DNA of 62,369 bases. It comes from Halocafeteria seosinensis. Taxonomy: Eukaryota > Sar > Bigyra > Bicosoecida. Where the stretch lies: NCBI GenBank assembly GCA_001687465.1, contig LVLI01000862.1:1-62369 (forward strand), read 5' to 3'. The notes beneath the pieces are model-generated. The model was not told the DNA's origin and searched no databases. It was given only the letters and a program-made list of their open reading frames with translations. Made by a program: the position numbers and the translations under genes. Below, piece after piece: positions 35,882 to 46,133 of this stretch (position 1 is its first letter; every line of letters begins with the position of its first letter).

Positions 35882-37789
35882 TTAACTCCTACCCAATAGT
35901 TCATCCAGGATTGTTAAGCTTTCCTCCAAACCCACATGCGGTATCTCCCCATTCCTTTCGCTATCATTCAATTTTGCCAAATACTCTCCCATTAGGTCGC
36001 AAACAGTGTCTGCGTATTGTTTATAAGTACTGTGCTGCCAACAGACATTCACGGATTTCCTGGCGTTTACCCGCAATTCTTCGATATTGCTTGCTCCCAG
36101 TTCTTCGCACAGTTCTTCAAGAACTTGTCCATACACTGGGGCAGTCTCCCGAGGATTTTTTTGAGCAACATCAACTAATTTTGTATGCTCAATCGTTGCC
36201 AATCGTCCCTGCTCACCATACTTTCTATCCTTTCTTGATTGTGTTAAGAATCGGGGGCCAGTACGTTCATTGTCAGTTGGAGGAGGCTTGGGGGAATAAT
36301 CCTCAGGGACTTGTGGATCATCTAATTCGCTAAATAACTTTGCTGTCCTGTGTTGAGAAGCAATTGGTGGTCTTCTCTTCGTATCTTCCTCGCGAGGAAG
36401 ATCATACCGTTGCTTATACAAGCCTTTATCCATATTGATCTGATGACGAGCGCCCCTTGGACGAGCACAGTCTCTATCTTTTTCTTGCAGTTGGCAGTAT
36501 AAGGACTCGGCAGCCCGCATCAGTTCCCGATATTTCTTGTACATTATCACGGGGTTGGCTGCGCAAAATTCTTCAGTGATTTCTTTATCCAAGGCAATAG
36601 GCGTCGGTTTCTTCGTGGTTTTCCGTGTGTTGTATGTTTCGTAGTGTGGGGATGGGTCAATAACAAACGCGGGTGTCGCAGCAGACCTTATGTGGGATTC
36701 TGTGTAGCCGGCATCTCCTTCCTTGCGTAGCCGATCGACTCGAGCGTGTTGTTGCGACTGATCTTTGCTCCCGCTGAGGTTTCTGTCGGGCACAGGTACC
36801 TCATGGTCCGCCTCCGCACTCTTTGACTGGTTGGGGTTTTGCCTTGTTGCCACTCGTTCTCCATTTTCTATTCTTTCATTTGCCCCTGGGTAGTCTTGAG
36901 TTGCTCCTACACCCTCCGTGGTCGCGGCTACAACATGCGGTTCTCGAGACTGTCGCTGCTTCGTGTTGTTAAATTTGGAGAAGTTAGCAGAATTTGTGGA
37001 ACGTTTCTGGAACACACAAAATGCACCAATAAAGAACATCGTTAAGATCGTACTTTTCTACACGTAGGGGACACAACTTACGGTTACACTCCCGTCGCCA
37101 GTGCGGTGCTGATCGGAAGTACTTGCCTTGCTGGCGGATCCATTCTCTCCGAGTCTCTGTGAGGCCGAAAACTGGGCAGTAGCACTTTCTCTCATTTCTT
37201 TGAGGAGCGACGAGGCGGCCGGAGTTTGCTCGAGTTGCTGGCTAGAAGCTGCTGGGGAGTGTGTACCAGGCTCTTCAAAATGAGGATGACCACTGGCATC
37301 CTGAGTGCCGTCGATATGCGTAGCGTATCCCCCTCCACGAGAACGATGCTGGCTGCGTGCCATCCACGAAGCGTATCCTTTTGAGTCTGTCAATGATGTT
37401 GGTGGTTGTGACGGTGCCTGTCTGGATGCAGATGAAGTTGAGCGTAAGTGCGCCTCTGTCGCTGGCGTCCTTTGCCTCGGTTCGGCAGTCTGTTGTCCTC
37501 GTCCAATCCCCCAAATGAGGTCATCTTCCGTCATTCCTGAGCGTTGGAGCTCTCGCTGCCGTTGTTTTCGTATCGAGTGCGCCGTCCATGGTCCCTCTGA
37601 GCTCGTCGTCGTTATCTCCTCGTCATCCTCTTCGCCCTCATCCCACGCTTCAAAGCTGTACCGGGAGCGAGGGTGTCGTCTCCAAATCTCATGGTAATTC
37701 TCTGTGGGGGACTCGACATCGGGCTCTAACGACTCCGGACTCAGTGTCGTTTGGACAAACCGTCGCGCAGATTGCAGGCGTTCGTTCAT
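35882..37789 (-). CDS. Unknown mostly disordered protein, 610 aa
   Basis: Two exons: 37789-37082 and 37006-35882, with a 75-nt intron of phase 0. The start ATG (MNERLQSARRFVQ) is the first in frame. The N-terminal 400 residues are low complexity, rich in Ser, Gln, Arg, Glu and Thr. An acidic block (EGEEDDEEITTTSSEGPW) lies near residue 55. The C-terminal third is predicted helical, with VIMYKKYRELMRAAESLYCQL and EELCEELGASNIEEL. No family is recognised. The start codon is only 73 bp from that of the divergent phosphotransferase, so the two are probably co-expressed. Confidence 0.65.
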
Positions 37790-37862
37790 TCCCACCAAGC
37801 TCGCGCGTGTTGATAGATAGAATAGAGTAGATCGTGTTCTATCCGACACAAATCAATTCAAA
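37790..37862. promoter_or_regulatory. Compact bidirectional promoter region
   Basis: Only 73 bp separate the ATGs of the divergent genes starting at 37789 (-) and 37863 (+). This stretch must hold both 5'UTRs and core promoter elements, unless transcription starts inside the opposite gene. No TATA box is evident. Confidence 0.6.
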
Positions 37863-39403
37863 ATGGTACTGACAAAAACTCTCTCGTATATCACCCCTCA
37901 AGGCCAGGAAGCAGCTCGACGGTACCAATACCGGGGATCCGACCGCTCCTATTTGTACAAGTTCATTGGCAGTCCCCTGAGTGAGTACCTCGTGCAGAAC
38001 TGGACGCCAGACTGGATAGCGTACGTGTCCATTAATTGTCTATGCTGTAGTAATCACTATGTACCCGTATGTGTGTGCGTTGCAGACCAAACACGGTATG
38101 TCGAGTTTCAGTGGACCGGGGGGGAGTCCAAAATGAATAATGTGCTCGTTTATCTCCATTGCAGATAACTTTGATAGCTCTTCTCCTCTGTGTAGCAGCG
38201 TGGGCGTTGACAGCTCAATGCTCGCCTTACTGCGCGGAAATATGTCCCTGGTGGGTGTACACCTACTGCGCCCTGTCACTGTTTGCTTACTATATCCTGG
38301 ATAACATGGATGGAAAACAAGCGAGAAGGACAGGAAATTCATCACCTCTAGGTTTATTGTTCGATCACGGCTGTGATGCTGTCAATGCCAGTATGGTAAG
38401 AGTGATGAGCTGCCGGTGTGGTTTGTAGCTCACTTCACTCGTTGTGCTTCGCAGTTTGGACCTGTTACGTGCATTTCCGCAATGGCTATGGGGGCAGGAT
38501 ATGAACTTGGAATGGCATGGACGCTCCCTGTGGTTGCTTTCTTTATAGCTACTTGGGAAGAATTCCACACGGGGGATATGATTCTGCCCGTGCTGAATGG
38601 ACCTAACGAAGGCTTATTCTTGACAATGGTCACCTATTTAGGATCCGCAGTGTTAGGACCCAAAGTATGGCATGCCCATGTTCCAGACATGCTTATGACG
38701 CCATTTTTGCGATCGTGGAGCCGGTACTTTTTTGGAGTTACTACGCCTAGAATGACAGAAGTTATGATCGCCCTTGTCTCCGCGGCTGCTATCGTCACCG
38801 TGCTCTACCAATTTATTAACGTCTCTATGTTTGAGCGAAAGAGGGGCCGAAGTGCCCTCCGTGCCCTCCTCCGAGCATGGCCTTTGCTCAGCGTACTATT
38901 TGCTTGCTGGGGTGGCTACTTCTTCACGCCGGTATTGTTTAGTCGACACCCAAGGATATTTCTGGGTAATATTTCAGTAGCGTTTGTAGATGCTTCGGTA
39001 CGTTTCTTTCACTATTAACGCAGTACTCGTTTGTCACTATGTTTTGGCAACCGCAGAGTAAGCTTATGATTTCACATGTGTGTGCGCAAAAGTACCGACC
39101 GTCCAAGTTTTCACAATTCCTAGCCCTCTTCCTACCAGCTCATGCCATTGTTCGACAAATGTTGTAAGTAGCGTGTATTGTGATCAACAATTATGGTCAT
39201 TCGTTGACATTGTGCTCATGGTATTGATTATGTTTTATGACAGTAACGTTAGACTATGGGATTCACAAACGGACGAAACAATGCTATGCATAGTCGCAGC
39301 TACAAATCTGCTAGTCTTATTCACGTTTATATACTGTAGCGTAAGAACTCTTGCGGATTCGCTAGGAATAAAAGTGTTTCGAGTTAAGCCGAAGACCTCC
39401 TGA
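37863..39403 (+). CDS. CDP-alcohol phosphotransferase (choline/ethanolamine type), 402 aa
   Basis: Final Kennedy-pathway enzyme, transferring phosphocholine or phosphoethanolamine from the CDP-alcohol to diacylglycerol. Six exons: 37863-38020, 38086-38095, 38165-38395, 38455-38997, 39057-39163 and 39244-39403. The second exon is only 10 nt; it completes the conserved APN(x)IT stretch after the first amphipathic region. The catalytic motif DG(x)2AR(x)8G(x)3D(x)3D is intact in [20 protein letters not shown] followed by DHGCD. About eight to ten membrane helices follow. Choline versus ethanolamine preference cannot be read. The last 20 bp of CDS overlap the end of HAT1 on the other strand. Confidence 0.92.
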
Positions 39404-41300
39404 CCTGTAGTCCGAGATGGTGTTCAGCGTTGGCGAACCGCTCCACTTCTTCATCATACATCTCTTGCAGCAGCTCTTTCTTGTTAATACAGTTTTCTAA
39501 TTCTGGGTCCTCCTTAAAAAGACGGCGCTTGACATGTAGGCGAAACTGCTTTTCAAAATCTTCATGCCACTCGCTATTGAAAACTATGTACGTCAAGGCA
39601 TCAAATACGCGATTTACTTGCTGCTTTGTGATACGGAGGGCAGAGCGTACCTCCTCTTGTTTCTCTGTGGTATAGTGAGAAAAATCAAAGTCATAATCCT
39701 GCGGCTTCCTGCTCATATAGGGCTTGTTGGCATAAGCGTTCAGCGGCAATATATCATGAAATAACCCCGAGTTGTACACCAAGATTGTATCATAAGTGCA
39801 TCTCATCTGCAATAAGGAAGGCGTTTTCAAAGCCACAATAGAGAGTGGAGTGCAATAGCAGGCACCGACCTTTTGGAAGCCCTTTGAGGGACTTTCCACG
39901 GTAACGTCGAGAACATCCAGGTCGTCCTTTGCATGTTTGTACACTTGCTCCAGTAGACGGGTACCATGCCCTGTAGAGGTCAACCATAGCGCTTACCTAC
40001 TACCATACCCATTTTCACCACAGTAACGTTTCCATACCCTTGTGTTGTGCAAATGGAAACACCATTGCCTGCGCAATGCGGAGTCGATTCGTCGTTTTCC
40101 CTTGGAAGAACGCAGAAAATCTGTATGCAGTGAAATATCCGAGAATCTGCGCATGCCGTTTAGGCCGAGAGTTTCTTCGTAGGGCGACAAATACGGTCCA
40201 CTTAGGGTCCGAAACGTCAATTTTAGAGGCTCCTGAAACAAGTAATATGAGCGCATGGGGTTAAACTCAAAACGTGAAACAGTAGATAACAATAAGAACA
40301 CATACCGTCGATCATCCACATAGCTATGGTCTCTAGTCTTCGGTGATAGCTCATACACTCTGGCGATTGGGAGATTTGCCATCGCCTGATTTCCTCCTTT
40401 CCGTGTACTGACATTTGCACCCCATGGTTGCGCATAGCAGAAATAATGCCGTCTGTGTCACTCTCCTGGTTCAACACACACTCATACACTTTGTTTACGG
40501 TTAATTCATTCGCTTCACTGCATACTCGGTAGAAGAGCACGTGTGTGTCCGCAGGCACGGCTTTAGCGAGTGACCCAAGAATATCATCGCAAGCGTCATC
40601 ACTCAGCTTATTCTTATAGGAGACCAATACTTTCGCAAACATGTTTGGGTGCTCGTACACAACATTGATCTTTAGTCCTTGAAAACCAACTATGGTATCA
40701 TGGAACATCTGGTGCCAAAACAACGGAGAGAAAGTATCCAGCATCTGGGGCTGAGTATTGGCCCACACAGACCTCACAAACTCAGCTGTATCTGGGAGCT
40801 CCTCAGCGAGCTTTCCTTGCACTGTATGAACAGTAAGCAAATACACCAGATGCACTAATTGCACAAGATCTGTATTTCGACATACCTAAGTGTATTTGAA
40901 TGGCCTCTTTCGCCTCGGTTTGGTAATCAGGGTAAATGCCCTTAATGCGATTTCTCGCTGCTTGTTTGGCGCTATCTCTTCCTTCATTAGAAGTGCCGTC
41001 CTGCTGTTGCTGTTGGATGCTCTTGAGCAGATCTTGCCCTGATTTGCCAATCAGTCTTCCCAGACTGTGCAGCATATTTTGCGTCTCTGCATCCTCTGCA
41101 GCCAAGTCGTTATTCACATCATTCGATTTTGGGTCGGACTCTGCTTTCTGATGCTTCTTGGTGTGTCCATCATTCTTTTGAGCAGTTTGAGTGGTGGACG
41201 CTTCATCGTTGAGCGACGCTCCAGAAGCATTATTGTTACTGCTATCTTGGAGAGGGCGCTTATTCGCTCCTCTCGTCGTTCGGGCACTTTGCTCGGCCAT
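39384..41300 (-). CDS. HAT1: Histone acetyltransferase type B catalytic subunit (HAT1), 549 aa
   Basis: Acetylates newly made histone H4. Five exons: 41300-40886, 40821-40306, 40232-40038, 39970-39870 and 39806-39384. The N-terminal ~90 residues are a disordered Lys/Asn/Asp/Gln-rich leader, longer than usual. The HAT1 domain follows: FSPLFWHQMFHDTIVGFQGL and YHRRLETIAMWMIDGASKIDV. The acetyl-CoA motif RIAQAMVFPFAQHKGHGTRLLE is split by introns. The C-terminal helical module includes FRLHVKRRLFKED. The last intron (39807-39869) is 63 nt and free of in-frame stops, so its retention would insert 21 residues. Removing it restores the expected SPSKGFQK-to-helix alignment. Confidence 0.92.
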
Positions 41301-42274
41301 ACTTAAGTTGGATGGTGTCCTAAATAGTAAACTAGTCTGCTCTCTACTTCAAACCAAATCCATTCATTTGAACTATCCATTCTATCTGTGAAGACACCAT
41401 TTGAATTTCGAGTGCTGGCAACATGTAACATGATGGACACATGCAGCCTACAGGTCTAAAGAATGATAGAGTACGTAGGTGGAAATTGGCTCAGGCAAGG
41501 ATGTATATAGGCTTCTTATGGAGAGACAGTAGTTAAAGTACACGGGGACCCTCCAGGACCAGAGGAACATAGCATTGACTGTGGCTGCCAGTGTGGCAGC
41601 AGCTAAACAGAGCTTAATACACTCAACCTTGACTATTAATACCCAATGGCGATGGTTGTGGTACGCATGTCGTCATGGGAAGCAGAGTACTCCCTTGTTG
41701 TACTGTCGGGTTGTACCACTAGGTTGGTCGCCCGGGCGGCCCAGCTCCAGCTCATGTGCTAGCTTTTCATGCCGTGTACCCGGTATGGTTCGATATTATA
41801 CCCATCACAAGAATCAGTCTCAACAGCGGAGGTGCCGTCTTGAACTTACAAGTGGAGTTACAGAATGATAGGTTTATTCCGGCAGAACAGAAGTCCTACA
41901 GAACATCTAGCTTCTGAAAAAAACTACATCTCCGCAGAGGCTTCCAGAAACGCTAGCCAGCTGCATAACTTCAAGGATCTTGAAGGATGATCATTCTACA
42001 GAACTCAGACAAAATCGTGGTGGATTGGAAAGTAGGAGTAGACCGACTCGATAGCAATTCCTTTACGCACCTAATTTTGGGCTTCCTGGGAATATTACGT
42101 ACTCGAGGACAAGCAATTTTATTCATTGCAAATTGTAGGTAAGCATAAACATATGCTGGCACTCGCTAGTGTTCTCGCAGAACCTGGTGGCGAATGTACA
42201 TTTTGACGCCCTATCCACCGATTCATAGCAATTTGCGATATGTTTGTGCAGAGTAACAATTACCCTAAACGAAA
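41301..42274. other. Intergenic, no gene seen
   Basis: About 970 bp between the HAT1 start and the AhpD-like gene. Short frames only (for example 41575-41868), without motifs. No RNA gene is recognised. Confidence 0.5.
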
Positions 42275-42805
42275 ATGCCGAGAATTCCTTTTGTAAAGAA
42301 AGAAGAAGCCACCGGTGAGGTGAAAGAGATCTTCGACGAGATCGAAAAAGGCTTCGGGATGGTGCCGAACATCATGTTAGCCTACGCCAACCATCCTCCC
42401 CTATTGCGAGCGAATTGGGCAAAGATGAAAGCGGTGATGATGGAAGGTAGCCTTCCGAAGAAAGTGAAGGAGGGCATTGCTCTGGGTGTGTCTGTTGACA
42501 ACTCCTGCAAGTACTGTACCGGTCACCACACGCATAACTTGTCCGGATTGGGATTTTCCGAGGAACAGATCAATGCGTTAAAGCAGCAGTTGGACAACGA
42601 TGGGTTTGAGGCCAAGGAACAAACTCTCATTCGGTTCTGCCGCGCTATCAACAAGGATGCAAATCGGATTCCGGACAAGATGGTACAGGAAGTGCGGGAT
42701 GCAGGCTACTCCGATGCCCACATAACAGAAGCTATTGGTGTTGTTGAGCTCTTTGCCGGCTTCAATCGTTTCTTGGACTCTATGCAAGTAGAACTCGAAG
42801 GATAA
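42275..42805 (+). CDS. AhpD-like / carboxymuconolactone decarboxylase family protein, 176 aa
   Basis: Intronless, with a clean ATG start. The AhpD/CMD signature is present: a CxxC redox pair in SCKYCTGHHTH with the following His, preceded by EGIALGVSVDNS. The N-terminal FGMVPNIMLAYANHPPLLRANWAKM is the peroxidase-related CMD pattern. The protein is all-helical and typically assembles as trimers or hexamers. Likely role: thiol-dependent peroxide reduction or a related redox reaction; the electron donor is unknown. The lack of introns among intron-bearing neighbours and the bacterial character of the family suggest acquisition from bacteria, which is inference. No targeting peptide. Confidence 0.88.
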   Translation: MPRIPFVKKEEATGEVKEIFDEIEKGFGMVPNIMLAYANHPPLLRANWAKMKAVMMEGSLPKKVKEGIALGVSVDNSCKYCTGHHTHNLSGLGFSEEQINALKQQLDNDGFEAKEQTLIRFCRAINKDANRIPDKMVQEVRDAGYSDAHITEAIGVVELFAGFNRFLDSMQVELEG

Positions 42806-43179
42806 CTATCAGAAAAGGCAAATAATACCGACGACAAAAAATCGTCTTGAAAGAACTACCACGTATACAATTTGTACAATGTACCACTACTACACTTTCG
42901 CTACTGTCGTCATCGACATTGCACATGATTCCAGGCAGTATACCAAGCTAACTATTTGATGGCTGCAAGCCTGATTCCATTCACGTCAACCGATTTAACT
43001 CTTACATGTCCAGAGTTCTCAAAGTGTACCACCTCTGACAGTCACACTGTGTCACAGCTCAACCAGACAATCATTTCACGCCCTTTTCGTAGGTAACTTA
43101 CTATGATAAGGGCCATGACATGTACACGGTCGAGGATTCCTATTTATGGAGTCTATACACGCAGCAAGACCTATAGAAA

Positions 43180-43764
43180 ATGCAGCGCGTAGCGCTAATG
43201 CAACAAAGGAGCTTGGCTGCGCTGCAGCGGGCGCACAGCAAGCGAACACTAAAGCGATTACGAGGTCATCCTTCAGGATGGCATCGTCGTGGTTATGAAC
43301 AATCTAAGAAGGTTCCACAACAATCTGAGAGTGTTTTAAAGTGGGAAGCATCGTCTGCGGAAGCAATCAATCAAGTAATGCGCCCCAGTGGATATGTTCC
43401 CCCTCAAGGAGCCTCTCAGGACATCCCCTTCAGAGTAAGTCGCGTAGAACCTCTTTGACGCGGCTAGCCTCTATTTGACCCCCGTAGTGCCCGCGTTGAT
43501 GTCAATGTATTGTTATCGTACTCTGTTTTGCAGGTAGAACGGACAACTAAAGGAAGGCAGCTCCCTGTCTATACTGACTACAGGAACGGGCGAACACGAG
43601 TGATGACCATACTACGGAGATACAAAGGGGATACACACACGTTACGACAAGCAGTGTCGGAAATATGCGATGGGCGACCTGTTATACAAAGGCCTGGCCG
43701 ATTAGAGTTAAAGGGTGATTACTCAAAGCCACTTAAGGACTACTTAGCGAGGCTCGGGTTTTAG
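43180..43764 (+). CDS. MRPL49: Mitochondrial large ribosomal subunit protein mL49 (IMG2), 161 aa
   Basis: Two exons: 43180-43434 and 43534-43764, with a 99-nt intron of phase 0. The N-terminus is Arg/Gln/Leu-rich with no acidic residues for 40 positions, a mitochondrial presequence. The mL49 core reads IPFRVERTTKGRQLPVYTDYRNGRTRVMTILRRY across the junction, then RPGRLELKGDYSKPLKDYLARLGF at the very end, matching the family's C-terminal RPGR-x-x-x-KG pattern. Length is normal for the family. The stop codon lies 19 bp from that of the convergent kinesin-like gene. Confidence 0.85.
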
Positions 43765-43783
43765 TGAGAAAATCGATTATTTG

Positions 43784-45835
43784 TCACGAGTGTTGTCTCT
43801 CAGATAACAAGGGCTTCAAGGTGTCCAATAAGCTAATTGTTGCAGATAAATCTACTGCATCGCCGCTAATGTGACTAAAGACCCGAATAATTCCTTTATC
43901 ATAGAAGCAATCCTGTAGGATATGGGTAAGCTTGGAGTCACGAACGCTTGTGACGGGGAGGCCCTGTTGTTTCGCGTGGATACAATTGTGCAATGTGGAA
44001 TATACTTTTCTGACCTCTTTTACTTGCTGCTTATTCGATGACTGGTTCGCCCGATGATAACTAGGCAGCTTTACAATCGATAGACTGTTGCATTTGCGAG
44101 GACCATTCTTTCCACTCTCATAGATAATCCATTTGAGGACGACAGCGAAACCTCGTTGCTTAACATCTTGCTTAGCGATTGCTTGAGTGCACCGCTGTAA
44201 CGATTTGACTGAATCTACCTTATTCGTAATCCTGTACTCCGTCAGCTTGGATGCTTCTTTCACTATTTGGCTTTTCTCAGAGTCATGGAATTCGTTGAAT
44301 ACTACGTCCACAACTTCACGGGCTGAAACGAGCCCGCAAACAAATCGGAGCTCCCTTCCTGTATCCCAGCTATTACCAGTAACAAAGTGTGTAAGAAGGT
44401 TGTGTGCTCTAGCGAAAAGACCCGAGACGTGTTCCGAAGAACTTCGTAGCTTTCGATCTGTCTCCTCGTTTTCCCGAAGTAGAGTCGGTCCAAGCAGAAT
44501 ATGTGACTTTCCAGTGGATGCATGCCCGTGTAGAAACACCGCAGAGTTGATATTGTCCACAGGCAGATGTAAGATCTTACGAATAACGTGAAATACGGAT
44601 TCCACCTGTTCAAACGGTAGGAATATTCTATCAAACTGATAGGTCATTGTGCTACTTGCTGTCGCACCGTTCCCTTCCGTGTCGAGATTTACTTCTAAAA
44701 GACGATTGTAACGAACATTGAGGTGGTTGTCCAAGATTGCACATTTATACGCCAGCTCCTTGCTGACTTTCTCGTATCTTCCCAGCAAAGCGCTTCCGCG
44801 AGTGGACTCCCGAACCTTTTCCTCCAAAAATTGCACAAATGACCTCTGAGGGCTAATCTTCAAATATATCTCCACGGTTCCGAGCTTCGCAACGGGAGAC
44901 GGATCCAACAGTTGGACCGCACTTGTCCACATAGCATACATAATATTGAATGCCGTGGCTACTTCTTCACCCTTCTGATTTCTCCGCTCCTCTTCTTTAT
45001 AAGAATATTCTTGCACTTCTTCTTTCAATAGCTGTATCTGCGCTTCATGCTCTCGCTCTTGTTCAGCAATTAGGTTCTTGTACTTGCACTCGAGATCTAA
45101 CAAATTCTGCTGTGTGTTACGATGACATCGTTCTTCCGTTTCACAAATAGCTTTGCTAACCTCCTCCCTCACAGTTTTCTGTAGTAAACGGTTATGCTCT
45201 TCCTGAGCATTTTCCAGTTTGAAGTCGTACTCGCGTTCCAGCAACGCTGCTCGTTCTTCGTACTGCTTTTCTAGGGATTCTCTTTCCATTATTCGTCGAG
45301 CCTGCTGCGATGACTGTAAGTCCACGTAGCTAGTCTGGTCGTGGGTAGCTTGATTTCGAATGGAGTCAAGCTCATTTTTATGACTACGACGGAGATATTC
45401 AATTTCTCCACACAACGTCTCCTTGGTTCTATGGTGCTGTGCTTTGGCTTCTTGCAGCTGTGTTTCCAACATCTGCACACGGTCGTTGAGCTTCTTATTC
45501 TCTTCTTGAAGGAGTTTACTTAGCTCAATGACACGCCCCATTTGCTCTTGACTTCCACTCGTTCCTCTTGCTCCTACGGTTCTGTATTCATCGAGTTGTC
45601 CATTGGAGGAGCTCGTTTCAAAATACCCAGAATGAGCCCTATGGTCAGATGCGGATGAAGCAGATGGAGTGCCGAATTCTTTGGTCGATGATCCATGAAC
45701 GCGTATCTCTGGCCTACCATCTGTGTAGTTGCCATTGAATGTGGAAAGATCCTCTCTATCAAGCCGCTGTAAGGAGCTGGCAAATTCAGAGACCGCTTTC
45801 TGAACGGGGCTCGTAAATGAGAGAGTTCGAGACAT
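43784..45835 (-). CDS. Kinesin-14-like protein with degenerate C-terminal motor, 683 aa
   Basis: Intronless, ATG start. An N-terminal disordered head (about 1-95) and a coiled coil (about 100-300) precede a C-terminal kinesin motor at about 345-680, the arrangement of kinesin-14. Kinesin landmarks are YQFDRIFLP, a P-loop reading GHASTGKSH (normally GxTGSGKT) and VRDSKLTHILQDC. Switch I (NxxSSRSH) is missing: the site reads KQRGFAVVLKW. Switch II (DLAGSE) is replaced by VKLPSYH. ATP hydrolysis is therefore unlikely, and it may be a microtubule-binding or scaffolding pseudomotor. It diverges from the giant coiled-coil gene 298 bp away. Confidence 0.8.
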   Translation of the reverse strand: MSRTLSFTSPVQKAVSEFASSLQRLDREDLSTFNGNYTDGRPEIRVHGSSTKEFGTPSASSASDHRAHSGYFETSSSNGQLDEYRTVGARGTSGSQEQMGRVIELSKLLQEENKKLNDRVQMLETQLQEAKAQHHRTKETLCGEIEYLRRSHKNELDSIRNQATHDQTSYVDLQSSQQARRIMERESLEKQYEERAALLEREYDFKLENAQEEHNRLLQKTVREEVSKAICETEERCHRNTQQNLLDLECKYKNLIAEQEREHEAQIQLLKEEVQEYSYKEEERRNQKGEEVATAFNIMYAMWTSAVQLLDPSPVAKLGTVEIYLKISPQRSFVQFLEEKVRESTRGSALLGRYEKVSKELAYKCAILDNHLNVRYNRLLEVNLDTEGNGATASSTMTYQFDRIFLPFEQVESVFHVIRKILHLPVDNINSAVFLHGHASTGKSHILLGPTLLRENEETDRKLRSSSEHVSGLFARAHNLLTHFVTGNSWDTGRELRFVCGLVSAREVVDVVFNEFHDSEKSQIVKEASKLTEYRITNKVDSVKSLQRCTQAIAKQDVKQRGFAVVLKWIIYESGKNGPRKCNSLSIVKLPSYHRANQSSNKQQVKEVRKVYSTLHNCIHAKQQGLPVTSVRDSKLTHILQDCFYDKGIIRVFSHISGDAVDLSATISLLDTLKPLLSERQHS

Positions 45836-46133
45836 TACAGGCTACAAAATCCAAGAAAGGCTACAACTGAGGAATTCAGATGCCTGTTCCACATCACTAT
45901 AGCTGGAAACAAGGAAACATCGCTTCTGAGCTTGGAGATTGTAGCCCGTTGCAGCACGATCGTTTCTGAGACAGAGCAATCATTTCGTCTACTTGTCTTG
46001 TTCAAATTCGAGGGCCTTACCCTTGATCGTTCGGGAGCTTGTTAACGCTGCCTCCGGAAGGCGACCTTCTTTTGGATCAGAAGAGAGTATACTTGATTCT
46101 CTAGATCTTCTTGTGGGGTCCTCCGTGGTTGCC
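45836..46133. promoter_or_regulatory. Shared upstream region of pseudokinesin and giant coiled-coil gene
   Basis: 298 bp between divergent ATGs. The frame of the giant gene extends upstream to about 45993 without an ATG, so the translated start is taken as 46134. No specific motif identified. Confidence 0.45.

Noticed and set aside
39993-40382. Long minus-strand frame overlapping HAT1
   Set aside because: It is a shadow of the HAT1 exons in another frame; the spliced HAT1 frame carries all family motifs.
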